Source of the DNA: Dromaius novaehollandiae
Taxonomy: Eukaryota; Chordata; Aves; Casuariiformes; Dromaiidae
Length of the DNA stretch: 64,000 nt
Assembly: GCF_036370855.1 (NCBI RefSeq)
Contig: NC_088108.1
Coordinates: 7,153,448-7,217,447 of the forward strand
Direction of reading: 5' to 3'
A model generated the notes under the pieces. The model did not search any database, was not told the DNA's origin, and saw only the letters and a list, made by a program, of their open reading frames with translations. Made by a program: the position numbers and the translations under genes. Below, piece by piece: positions 12,500 through 25,900 of the stretch (its first letter is position 1; the number at the start of each line of letters is the position of its first letter).

Positions 12500-15400
12500 T
12501 TTCATTCAAATGTATCTTGTTTCAAATCTTATAAAATAATCTCTAGTTATTATTTATGGAAACAAGGAGGAAAAGAGGCGCTTTGGTAGCTCATTAATAT
12601 CAACATGTTAAGTTTAAGAATGTGCAAAGCTGTATATTAAACTACCCAAATGATTAGGTAGCTATGAACAGGTATGGGGTATCCTTGTTAGCAAAAATAA
12701 GTGCCACATTTATTCTAAAAACTACATTTAGTGGCAAAGCATTAGACAGCAACTTATGAAAGTTAGTGTTGCTCTAGGAAAATAACCAAAAGGTACCTAT
12801 GGAAAAAATCAGATTAAGAAATGATAATTTAATTCAAAGATTTCTCCTTTTTGGTTTAAATCATGATCAAAATCAGTGGTATCACTGGTCTACATAACTC
12901 CATGTAGGAAAACTACCTCAAGGTAAGTCTGACTGGCTTAGCGAAGTACCATGAGGTGACAAATAAAAATAAAAATAAAACTATTAATACCAACAGACTG
13001 ATGAAAACTTGTAGCCTGTGATAAATGGGCTTGCATGCAGTGCTCATTTTCTGCTCTCCAGCACGTGTGTCAGTAATGCAGTGAGGGACCGTCGCAGCAC
13101 GGAGCATCTCTTCACCCGTGTGAAGTGTCCGAGGGCAGAGTAATTAGTCTTTCTCATCACACCTTAATTCCAACAATTCAACCAATAATTTTGCTGCCTG
13201 GAGAGTAATACCACCATATAGCTTCACAAGAACCACAAGAATAATGCCTGTAACAGCCTCTTTTTAGTTTCTCATCTGTGTGGGTTTTTCCCTCGTGCTC
13301 TCACTGTTGGCAGCCTCTGAGCTGGTGACTGTAGACACAGTTCAGACACCCTTCTGTATTTTATTTAAGCATAAATATGTCTAATACCATTTTTTCATTA
13401 AGAAGACCAGTTCAGAGCATATGTGTAATAGTTTACACATTAGTAAGCGAGTGTAAAGTAAGATATCTATCTAGGTATAACACACTTGAGTTGCGTAGGT
13501 GTGAGAATAGTCTTACTAGACCAAAATCAATAACAGATCCCCAAAATAAAGAGCACAAAAAAGGTGCGAAACACTGCCACTCAGCTGCCTCCAGATTTAG
13601 GCTCCTTCTCTACTACACCAGAAAAAAAGAAGACCTAAAACAGGGAGCCTGTTACTCAAACTCCAGTTGTCTCTCTGCACGGTTTCACTCCACATTGCAA
13701 AAGCACCTCAGGATTTGTTTCTTTTGCCGTCCAAAGCTCCTTGATGCCCTGATGCAAACGCAGATAGGCATGCCGTGGTGCAGCTTTGTGCGATCGAGAT
13801 ACTCTCGTGGTTAACAGACAAGTTGCATGTCAGCAAAAATGTCAGACTCTCCTGAATTTTTGTGTGTATTCTTGTGAATTTCCTCGAACTCTTTGCATAA
13901 AATGGTCTGCAGGTTCGCTACAGAGCTGAGACCCTCCAGCCCTGTTCCTGAAGCTATACAACTTCTAATAACTGCGCGATGCTTTGCTTTGGCTGCCTGA
14001 CCTAGTTCCAGGCTTGGCCGCAGAGCAGGAAGCCGTGTGGCTGCAGTGCCACAGCCCTGGCACTGCGTCTTGGCGCTAACGACGCAGCTCAGTGAAATCT
14101 GCTGCATCTGCGCAGGGCAGTGATCATCTCAGAAGTTACAAGCAGAAGCGTGAAGTTTGCTGTCGCTAGTTTTGCTAACTGAAGCCCACAAAAAGTGATG
14201 TGAGATAAAGGCTGTTTTGAGTAGAGAGCAAACAAACAAACAGCCTGCAGCGTTCTGATCCCGAAACTGCAGAAGGGGTAGTGCAATTAAAAAGCACACG
14301 TCTCTGAGTCTAACGGTGCAAGTGCAGTATTGAAGCTCACAAATTCAACCTGACAAAAACTCTTTGTTGGCAGTGGTTTTCTGAGGGTACCAAAAAAGCC
14401 AAATGACCAGATCATTTGCCACCCAACTTCAGATCCAGAAGATACTTTAGCACATGCTTCGCAGCAAGCTCAGGAATAGTCTTTTGACCTCGGTTAAACC
14501 AGAATACTTTGAGGAATTGAGCCCACATTTGTTTGGGCTGTAGTCCAAGTTCTCCCCTCCATTTCCACTACCTAAAGTCTGACTAAAGCCTGGGCAAGAT
14601 GAAGTGAGAATCTTGCAACTTGACTCCAAACAACTGATGTGCTCATAGTTAACCATCTTCTCACTTTAAAGACAGACTGTGCAGATTTTCTCTCTGAAAA
14701 ATGCAGTTGCACGGTGTGCAATTGAAGCATGCCAGCAGCGTATAGTGTCACGAAACTGAGAGGGCACTTCCTCTTCTAGTGCAAAAGTAACGCACCATGG
14801 AGAAGCAAGGAAGCACCATGTGTAAATGTGTGTTTGACAGTTATGTGGAAATCTTCCTATGTTTCGAGCCTTGGGCGGCCAATAATTTTGATACGAGGGT
14901 GGACCATGCAAAATCAGCCACAGTGACTGACCCTTTCCCTGCTGGGGAAGATGTCTCCCTGGAGATCTTCAGCGAGCACGAGGCAGGGTTTGCTCCTGCA
15001 AGACTTTCAGCCCTCCTTTAAGTAAATCTTTGGATTACAGGGACCTTGGCATATGGGAACTCGGAGCGTAAATAGCGGAGCTGTTTGTGCTCTGAGGAAG
15101 GGAAGTTTAAATCTGACCTGCAGTGAGCATGTAGGGTTGCACCGAAGAAGGGCTTTCTCCACTGCTGTACTCGGAGCAGTCTCTCTTTTGTCTCAAAGGC
15201 CACCGTGGCTATGACTCACACAGGCAGCCATCAGACTATTAACACTTTTATTCCAACTAGTTATTTCTGGCATTGGGCAGTCAAAAAACCTAAGGCCGAG
15301 AGGGCTTCCAGTGTAACTATAGAAATTACAACAACAAACAACAGCAGCTCGACCCATGGGTCAGTCGAAGCCAAACTCTGAATCACACTTGTTTTTTACC

Positions 15401-18400
15401 TATCATTATGAAAACGAATTTAAGCCTGCACAACAAGGCAGTACATTTCCCAGCTACCTAGATGACGCTTAGCCAGTCCAGCTTAGCATGGATGCTTCTA
15501 CATGCTCACTCGTTCCCCAAGAGATACTGTGACGGGTGTGGGTCCTGCGCACCTCCCTTGAAACGACCCGCAGCCCTCACCCAGAACCTTGTCAGACTCG
15601 CTTCGTAAATACATTCGAGGCTAACGGACTGCATAAATGTTGTGAACTGATCTCTTTCTTCATCTGTATATCCATAACCTCTACTTTTCAGAGAGCTCTT
15701 ATAGGTGTTCTTGCTTTTATTTTCTTGAGTTATGGGGAAGATTTTGTTCAAGTTCTAGCCCTCCTTTACACTTTCAATCTTCCCTTTTGCAATAGTAGTC
15801 AGCTCACCATCAGCTTAATTAGAAACTTCAGATTGGAAGGAGTGGGCTCTTCTAGGAGAGGTCAGGATGCAGTCCAATTACTTCACATCTCAAAAACATT
15901 ATCTTTAATGAAAATACATTTTGTTATGCAAGACTTTGCCTTGCATTGCCGCTTTAGCACATTGGAGTTCTTCAACTCCTCTCTCTAAAAGTCATAATTT
16001 AACCTATATTTTGATTTTTTAAGGTATTATAAAGAAGACAGCTCAGTAATCAACTACTTCCCAAGTATGTAAGCCAAAGGCTGAAATACAATATGAGAAA
16101 ACAGATTAATCACACAAGAAGAACAAAGTAGTTTGAACTTCTGAATGCATAACTCTTAACTGCATAAATGACTGACCCAATTTCTGGAGACCTGTCAAAG
16201 TGCAAAGAGAATTATGAGAGCCTAACAACCCTGGAAATAAAGAACAATGTATTTTTTAAACTTCAGCAAAGAGAACACCCATTGATCCTTTAGCTGTGCA
16301 TCTGTTTTATTAGTGCTTTAGAATAATCATTTTTCTGAAATAGACTCCCACAGAGTATGTGTCTTTGGTAAATGAAATAGATTAGCAAATAGTGCAGCAA
16401 GAATTTTATGATCCACTAATAAACCATGAGAGAAAAACACCTGGCTAGAAGTACCACAGCTTCCAGCAGAGCAAGGACCAAGAGAGTGTCTGAAACCAGG
16501 AGCAAAGCTAAGGCAGTGACAGCTCACTATTGACCAAAGCTGTGTGCCTCATCTTCACTGAAAATGATCTGAGCTAAATTGAATCCAAAAGCTCAGAGCT
16601 GACAAAATAAATTAATGCAGCAAAGAGGAAAAGGAAAAAATATAATGAAGTTACTTTTTTCTTCTGGCTTTCATTAAAACGTATCAATGCGAAGTGCTGT
16701 CTGCAGACTTGGAGCCAAGTTGAGCAGAGGAGAGAAATTCTGTTTTATGAAGGGTTCTGAGATAATTGTTGCACATGACACCCCAAAAGGGTGTATCTGA
16801 ATGGGAATAGAGATTTTTTTTTTAAAGATATTTGATATCTGTGGAAAATGTGTTTCCCTGTCTCCATGTATATAGTTACTCTGGTTAGTCTATCACCGTT
16901 GTTGTCTGGGTGTTTCACCCAGCAACAGGGCAGAGGACAGCGTGTAGGGAACAATAGGAAGCATGCCCGTAAAACCACCGAGGCTGGCCAGGGAATTCAG
17001 GGATGGGCACCACCCTTGAAACCTTTGCAGCTTTCTGATGTGGATTAATTGAGTTTTGAATAACAAATCTTTCACGTTCTGTAGGGAAAGACACGGTTCA
17101 TTTTTGTGCCGTTCCCAAAGCCCTTGCTGATTTCCATAGGGTTGGTACAACGGGAGCTCTCTTTTGAAGACAAAAACAAGTTAAATCTCTTCTCTGACCC
17201 CTCCTTCCCTGGTCACACAGAATATGGCATATTTTTGAGTAAAAATGAAGCTATAGTCACAGGCTTTAACAGATACAAAAGACACATCTGAAAGCAATGG
17301 TTGTACACAGAAAGCAGGCACTGCTTTCCTTTTTTAGACCTCATGGCTTATTTGTTTAAACCACAAAGAGACATTTGCATGCTACCCCTTTCTGGTCAGA
17401 TCTGAAAAAAAAAAACCCCAGAGCTAATAACACCTCCTGCTAACTTTCAAGGTTAATTTTAACTCATGAAACTCTGTAGCAAAGGTCCATCGCTTGAACT
17501 TACATTTTTGAAGAGGTAAAGAGTGTTAGCAAAATATACTTTTCAAAGAGGTGGAAAGAAACAACAAAACCCCAACTATTATCTTTTCTTATTTTAAACT
17601 GCATCCCACACTTGATACAAATTTAGATGTGAATGCGGAATTACTCCTACTCTTCTCCTTCACTTATGACTCTTTCTTACCATGTTTTTCAGAGAAGGAA
17701 TTTGTAAATGTGACTAGTTAGGATACTGTGTAAAAAGTAAAACGTATGCCACAGTCATGAAACGGACCAGGTGACATGTTGCAAATGTGGTTACTAAAAT
17801 CTTAACTACTGACTACTAGATTGGAGTAATACCAAAGGAGAGGTAAAATACTAATTGGTTATAACAAGGATTTATGTTCCAAAGCACACATTGATAAATC
17901 AGCCAAAAAAATGTAGATTCTAAAATAAAAAGTAAGTTTATGAAAGTTTTCCAGCCAAACAGTAAACGTGGCTGTAACATGGATGCAGACCATTGAGAAG
18001 ACTATGATATGATGCTGACAGATTTAGGAGGCTTTTAGAAAGCCAGACGAGGATATATGATAAAAGACGAGGATATACATGAACTTGCAAGGAGGTTTAA
18101 TGCTTGATCTAGTCCTTCTGCAGACAGAAAAAACTTTTACCAAGTAGGAAATAATTTTTTTAATGGTTTACAAAGCCAAGGAAGAATCGTATGGTGATGC
18201 TGTCTTGATTTCTGTAATAGAAATCGTTGCAAATTATCAAGAAGCTCGGGATATGCCGAGAGAAGTGACTGTTCTTTTCCTGGAATATTCTGATTTAGAG
18301 GGAAGAAGAGAGTATCATTTTTGAAGACTATGAAGTCTTAGCAAGCCAGTGGAAAAATTCCTTTTCTGATTTCAACAGGTTACAAGAGTAAGCAGAAACA

Positions 18401-19944
18401 CACAAATCCCACATGTACTGTGCATGATAAAGATAAGTAAGAGAATGTAATGGCTCAAACAATGGAAGTATTCAGGAAACTGCTCTTTGCAGAGAACTGA
18501 CAGATTCACTATAAAATGGGGAGCAAAACTGAAGAAGCTTCCAAAGAAGGGAAGGGAGGTTTTTACAACATGACTCCTAACCCAGCAAACTGTTTTTTAC
18601 TGGGAAAATTTCAAGAACTGTGACAGAGAAAAAAGCCTTGGCCACTTTCTGGCTTTGCACTAAAGACTGCCTGAAATTTGTGGTTTCTAATGGTCTTGAT
18701 CTGTATAGGGTACAGGTTGAAGAACTTCGCTCTGATCCTTTCTGTGACGCTGGCACAGGTATGAAGAGGAGGACTTTTGTGTATAAGCGGAACAGAGGCT
18801 GGACAAACCAAGACTTGGGATGCGGTGAAACATGGAGCACTACTGTTGCCCACAGGCAGCTCCAAAGGTTACAATATTTGCTCAGCTGGGTTCCAGGAGT
18901 AAGCTTACTGATTTTGCTGGCATTCCTATGTGCTTCTTTGCTTTAGAGGAATCAGTCTAGCGCCATTATTTAACGTCTATATTGGCTGGAGGCTGCCAAT
19001 TTTCATTCACCCCATTAGCGGATTCTTAGCCTTTGATACAAAGACTTACTTTTTACTGTGGGATCAAGCCACTACTCAAAGAGTTGACATAGGAAACAAA
19101 ATGGATTGAGATGCTTAAGTAACTCTTATAATTTAGCCTGGAAGAAATGGGATACTTTTACCTGTATTACTCCAAAAGACAACCTGTAAACCAATAACAC
19201 AGCAAACTCATGTTGCCATGCTCTCCTTACAATTTCTGCTCTGCTTTGAGAAAATAAAAATTTGCACTATTTTCTCACTTATGAAAAAAAAGCTTAAAAT
19301 ATGCCTTCCCATAATTTGTCCATGCAGTGTAATTAAGCACAGAATCTGATCTAGCTTAGCAGAGGCGTGATTTCCAGCTCTGCGGTTTTCACCTTTCAGA
19401 GGATTTGCTATTTGTTTGCCAGTAGTCACTACGACTACTACCTCCTGCTTTGAATTCTACCACAGCAAAAAGTTCCCAGTTTGTTTCTTTCAGCATCAAG
19501 AGGAATTCATTTTAAAACTTAAGTGAATGGAGAACTTTCACAAATCAGATGATAAAGCCATTTGCATTTTTTTTCTTCTTGCTCATTCACTAAATCAGCC
19601 ATTATTGGCTTCTGTCTGAAATGCCCTGACCAACAAATTTTTTCTATCCATGAAGAATATTTTTTTGTTGTTTAATACACTTTATACCAAAGGGACAGAT
19701 GTTTGGAAGCATTTATATTTTTTCCTCATTTCTGGGAAATTATGACCCACAGATAAAAGCAATGTTTCTGCAACAATAATTTGGTACTTACAGAGCTTCT
19801 GGTCTTACTGATTGTTTGAATTCATTTTTTAAACCCTTCATATATGCTCATACTTTATTTTATGACTTTCTTACTACTTAAAAAGTGGAAAATCACAGGC
19901 TTACTAATATCATTGCACTATTACTGTCATGAAGTTACAATATA

Positions 19945-19968
19945 CATCATGTCCACAATGACATGATG
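19945..19968. repeat. Short perfect inverted repeat (9-bp stem, 6-nt loop)
   Basis: catcatgtc at 19945-19953 is followed after cacaat by its exact reverse complement gacatgatg at 19960-19968. The stem is too short for a microRNA precursor. It is recorded as a local hairpin with no assigned function. Confidence 0.6.
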
Positions 19969-22900
19969 TCCACTACGACAGAGTTTTAAGCCTGTCTAGG
20001 AATTTGGGGACAGTTGGGTACTCATGTTTCACTAAATCCAGTAGAAAACTATCCTACTGGTATTTCAAATACTCTGTAGGACAACTCTATCCATCCCCTC
20101 GTGTGCCAGTTTTGCTCCTGTAGCTTGAGTCTCCTTTGCATTGCAGTCGATTTCGATTCTCATTAAAATCAAGCAGAGTAATTCAAGTGCCTTGAAAGAA
20201 AGCTGGAGCTGGATTAAGACTTACTCCAAGACTGTTTTTCCATGCAGATTCTGTGTTCATTCCTATTTGATAGCTAAAATAAGGTGAACTCATATTTTCA
20301 GTAAAAAACTACAGGTGCAAAATCAGACTCATGGCATACCTTTGAAGTTGCAGATGAGTGAAGTGCTTAAATAATACCATGGCAGTTCCCCATGTCATTT
20401 CTTGTATTCAAAATTCCTACATTTGTGCAAAGTCAGAGCTACAGTACTCTTTGTCATATTGTTCTTCAGGACGTGTACTTTCATTCCTTTGCATTAAAGA
20501 CCAATGTCTTTAGCAATATTTAGATGGTTGCTATACATATTTTCTAATCCACGTTTAAATCAAAAGCCATGAAGTATACCTATGATTAATTTCACTTGAT
20601 GGTTTGCTTAAGCTCTGTGTTAGAAACATCGATTTGTATTGAAAAAGTGCACAGAAACAGCTTCTGCTAAACTTTACAAATATGCACAACTGGTCCTGAT
20701 CCAAAATTAAACAAAGGCAGTGCAGACTTCTGCATAATTTCAGTATGCTTTGTGCTAGGATCACAGACTGTAGTATCTATTTATTTAAAGTTAAGGGGGA
20801 AGAAAAAACATTTCTCTATGCTTTTCTATTATAACGCAGTATTAAATGCTGCAGGTATGAGAAAACCTGCAAGGAAGAGTCAGTAAAGAATTAATTGAGC
20901 AGGGTACCCAAACCATTTTGAAACTTGTTTCTGAAACCTGGTATAAGCCCCATATGAAAAGATGAAGAAGAAGTTAAACACAAAGCTGATTTCCTCCAGC
21001 TCTTAGTTTTAAATTATAGAAGTAGCATCTCGAAAGCTCTATTCTCCAAGTGTTGTGGGTCTGCTCTGCTAAGGCAGAGCTCCAGCAGCACAGCACTGTC
21101 TGCTTCAGGCAAAATGACCTTGCCTGAGAATCCATTTTCCAATGTGTGATTGAAAAAGCTACATTTCAAATGACAGAAACAGCATAGACCTTTCTACTTG
21201 TTTGCTGTTTCATAAGCCTGTGGCTACTTTGCTTTTCTATGAGCTAGCAGGGGTTGCAGCCACAATTCTGGTGCCTGAGGAGCCAAGCAAGCACTCATAT
21301 GAATTCCTAGGGTTAGCCATGAAAACCAACAGAAAGAAGAATAAGGGACAGGCTGAGCTGGTGGGGTATAGTCAAAAGCAGCAAAACCAAAGGCATCTAA
21401 GGAGACCTTTGAGTCTTGTGCACTGAGCACAAGACTCATGATTTCTCATCTTGCATCTCCACACCCAAAACTTTTGCCTCTGTGCTGCTCCGGAGCCAAA
21501 CAGCTGACTGCAGACCCATGATTCATTCAGTGGTTCTGCCTGGAGTCCTCGGTCAGGGGAAAAGTAGCAGTGCTGCACTGCAGCCAGGGCAACATGCAAC
21601 TAGAAGGCAAGTTCCCCATAAGCAGTCCAGCACCATTTCCAGGCAGATTTTCTACCAGTGACTGTTGATACTTAAGAATCTTCTCCAAAGTATCCAGCTT
21701 CTACTTCAGTCCTTGATTAAGTGACAGCCTGAAACTTTAAAATGAAGAATTTCCCCAAGGATATCATGTTCAATAAGGACGAATTTTAAGCTAAAGATTT
21801 AAACCACTAAATGCACTAAGCATACAAAGTTGGAATCCTTCTTATCCCACTGAACTAAATTACTAATTAATGGAATTTTCACCAAAAAGCTGAGCTGGGA
21901 ATAATACTGAGCCAAATTTATAATGTAGTCAGACATTAGTTTGAAAAGAACAGGGTCAAAGCTGCCAAGGACTCCTGTAGGCCCAGCTCGTTAGGTAACT
22001 TTCTGTATAGCTCCTTTCTTCTTTCCACCCAGCTAAGAAATGCCCCCAGTCTTGTCACACTTACATCCCTTCACTTAGAAACTGAGCATTAGAAGAGTGT
22101 CCTTCTGACATAACAGTTTTTGGCTAGAAGTTCACCAAATCAACATTGACTTTCAATAACTGGATTATCAACAGGCATTGGACACGTCCCTGGTTCCCTG
22201 TTGGACCTCCCTACCCCGGTCTCCGGTATCTGCTGACCGCTTATGAGCATCTGTAGCCCGTTCCCAGAACAGGCACGGGCCGCGGCTCAGCGTGTTTACC
22301 GGGAAGAAAAGAGACAACACCCTACACTAACGGAGTGATAACTGGCTTTTTCAGCCAAGGTTTTCCAAATAAGTTGTGTTACAATTACAAATGCTACAAA
22401 CAAAACAGGTTTCTGAAATGGCCAGACGCTTGTCAGAAGTCACCAGCCACTGCTCTCGCCCTCGGCTGCCCCTGCAAAGGCAGGAGCAACCTGCGGGCCT
22501 CACCTCGCCACGCCGAGGTAGAGAGTGAAAAACAGCCCGATGGATTTTCTGGCAGCCACCAGAGCTTTTTACTCACACAAAGACTAAAAATGCTGTCGAG
22601 CTTTGGAGGGATTCACAGCTTCACGCCAATAGGCTTTCTTCAGACCACTCACATGAGCTACCTGCAAAAGGTTACTATTTTTTCAACATTTGAGCATTTC
22701 TGTTTTCTGCTCTGAAGACCTCTCCAGTGTCTTTACTGGAAGCATGTTAGGCTCCCTCGTGTAAGGAGAGCCCCTCGACGAGTCGGCTGGGTGCTCCCTG
22801 GGCTGGAGGGCGGTATTCAACTTGCTTGTGCAGGCTGATACCGTCGCCAGGTAAGAGTGATGACAAGCAAGATTTTTTTTTTACCTTGTTATGTTTCTTC

Positions 22901-25900
22901 CTACCAAGAGTCAACTTACCCAAGCAAATAAAACAAATTTTCATTTCCTTAAAGGTGATTTTTTTGCTAAGTCTATTTACCGAATGAACCTAACCATGTA
23001 CTTTTCCAGATGGCCACTAATGCTTCAAGCTGTGGCAAAAAACATGGTCAGATTATTGCATCCTGACTACTCCATTTCACAAGTATGTTATGAAAGAAAG
23101 AGTTATGTAAAAATCATGATGGATTTCACTATTTCCTATTTAACTGTTTTACTGTGAGCATGTATGATGCCCCCCAAATTCACTCTATTTGGAATAAATG
23201 TGAGCCAAAGTAACATAGTTTCTAAAATCCTTCTGCTTTCTTACAGTAAGACAGATGATGATGTTTACTTTTTCCTTTACTAACATAAAACCTTCCACTT
23301 TGACTCACAGTCCTTAAGCTGAAAGAAACTTTGGAGAGGATTATTTGATAAACAGCGTATATAGAACCGTATTTTTTTGTTGTTAGACTACCATATATGC
23401 AGAATTTAATTATGAAATATCATTATTTTGGCATATAATTCTCTGGAGAAGGGTTTTCCCTGGAAGCTCTAGAACATAACATCCTCCTTGCTAAAGTCAT
23501 TTTAGCAGTTCAACAATCAAATAGTCCCAACCATGTATCCACGGACCACCTGGCCCAAGCTGCCTTCAGTGGGGGCTCACAAAAGCAGTGTCAGCCCAGC
23601 GACCAGCCAAGCCTGAATGGAAATGACAGTCGACCCTTGTTGATGAGCTCCGGGAGTTTGGTAGTCCTCACGCAGGCTCCAGTGGACCATAACAAAAATA
23701 GGAGGGATTAAAGAATCTCTTTGTTGGAAATCCAAGAAAATACACCCAGGGCTAAGGAGCCACAAAAACTGAACTACACTCTTAAGATTACAAGACAATA
23801 AAAGAAACTTTGACAGGATGTTGTGTGGGAATGCAGGGATTATCGCTGCCTGTGTCATTATTGTTTGGATCGAAGGGCTTGTCTGCAGTTTTACTAGCAT
23901 AGTTGAGCTGCCAAGTATCTCGTAACATAACTATGTCATGGGAACCCTCTGATGCTGGAAAAAAGAACGTTTTTCCCAGGTTAACTTATATTGCTTTGGA
24001 AGTGGTTTAAGTTAAATGAAAAAGGTGCCAATCTCAACCCAACACCATCTGAGCAAGGTGCTTATCAGCATAATTATAATGATTTACATTCATACATTAG
24101 TCTGTACCTATATAGTTTTCCTGTAGACGGCATTGGAAATGGAGCTTCTTGAAACAGCCTAGTAACAGTCATTTAATCAATGTTACTTGTGAACTGGTTA
24201 GTGAGACAGACGTTTGCTGCATCGCAAAGTTTGGATTATTGGAGTTTCCTATATGAATATTTTGTTCTGGATTAACAGAGGTTTGCTTGAAAATCATAAA
24301 AATACAGCTTTATGCAAGCTCCTAACACCATTGATACTGAGAGGCAGTGCAATGTGACTGTGACATGGCAATGGCTATGCTAAGCTATTAGTGGTAAAGA
24401 TGCTTTTTCCAGAATCTAGCTATAATTGCACGGATGATCCGCTAATGGAGCCCAAAAGTCACATAAACCATAAGCAGTGAAAGACGAAAGTGACAGGCAA
24501 ACACGTCAGTTCTTAGCCAAAGAACTGATTTTGAGAGATTTTCTGAAGTGGCCAACTTCTTCCCTAAATATCTGGAAGGAATTCCCCAGTTACCAGGGAA
24601 GATGTAGGTGACCCAGAACACACGTGAAGTCTCTGGGGCCACTGGATTCCACTGCGGGAGGAGCCGGAATTAAATAAACCTAAAACATCCCGGCGAGGCA
24701 ATTCCCCAAAGCAAGAGGTTTTCCACTTTGGGAGACATGCCAGCTCCCAGCCTGAGACCTGCAGTCCAGGACAGGGCAAGTGGTCAGAGAGGTAACGTAG
24801 GCATTAGCGAAACAGGCAAGGGCCTGCGCTTCTGGGGATGGCTTTCGCTCTGGAGAGGGCGGGCGAAACATGGGAGGAGGCAACTGCTGTAAAGCAGAGC
24901 GCCAAACGAAATGCTCTCACAGAAAGCCCAGTGTGCAGGTAAACAAAGCACCTCGGTGGGGGAAGGAAGGACCAGCTGGGGTAGGGACCACAGCATCTGA
25001 TTTTACCCCATACCATTCACCGGGCAGGGATAAGTTTCTGCACGGAGTCTCCCTGTCGACGCTCCTGTTCTCACGCAGTATTCTGGTACATAGCAGCTCA
25101 TCTGCTAGGCCATCTGCTGAGCTGCCCGCATCCTGGAATTGGGAATACGACTCTTTATTCCTACATGCAGTCTTCCAAATTTTACACCCTCCCTTTTGAA
25201 AACTTTCTCCTGCCTGCTTGGTCCATTACATCACCCTTCTCACCAGATGGGACTGACTGCTACAATAGTAGGTGTTTAGCAGCCTTCACACTGTCTCTCA
25301 CCCTTTAGACTAATAACCTCATGCAGGGGACAAACATTACGTGCGTATGCCTCGCACACCTTGTGCTGCCCCGTTGAACAAGATCATCGTTTCAAAGATG
25401 CTATGGGAATTCCCCAGCCAGCAGCCAGCATGTGCTTTTGTATTATGTATTTCTAGGTCCTCAGCGTGCTGCTGGCTGTGAGTCATGCAAATCTTAGACC
25501 ATGCAAAGCAAAAATGGCTGCACCATGCATAGATTTTTCTTTCTCAAATAGAAAGTGAGATTTTTCAGTGACAGTTCATTCTTTTAAGAGGTTACCAATT
25601 TCTCTGCAACTCTGCTTTTATTTTTCACCATAATTCTAGCTGGCTCTCATGCCTTTCGGCAGATATGTTTTGCACGAAAGATATTACATAAAATAAAGTG
25701 AAACTGTGCTTTTAAACATGTTATTATACATTTGTTGCCCTCAATTTCCAATTACAAGCAGCTAAATGCTGCAATTCCCATATCACACACCACATCTCTC
25801 AGTTACACTGGAGCTACCAGGAGCTCTGATAGTGGCCGGACATGCAATTCCCTCCCTCTCTGCTCTTCTCTCCCCGTCCCCTTGCTGCTGAGGAGCACGA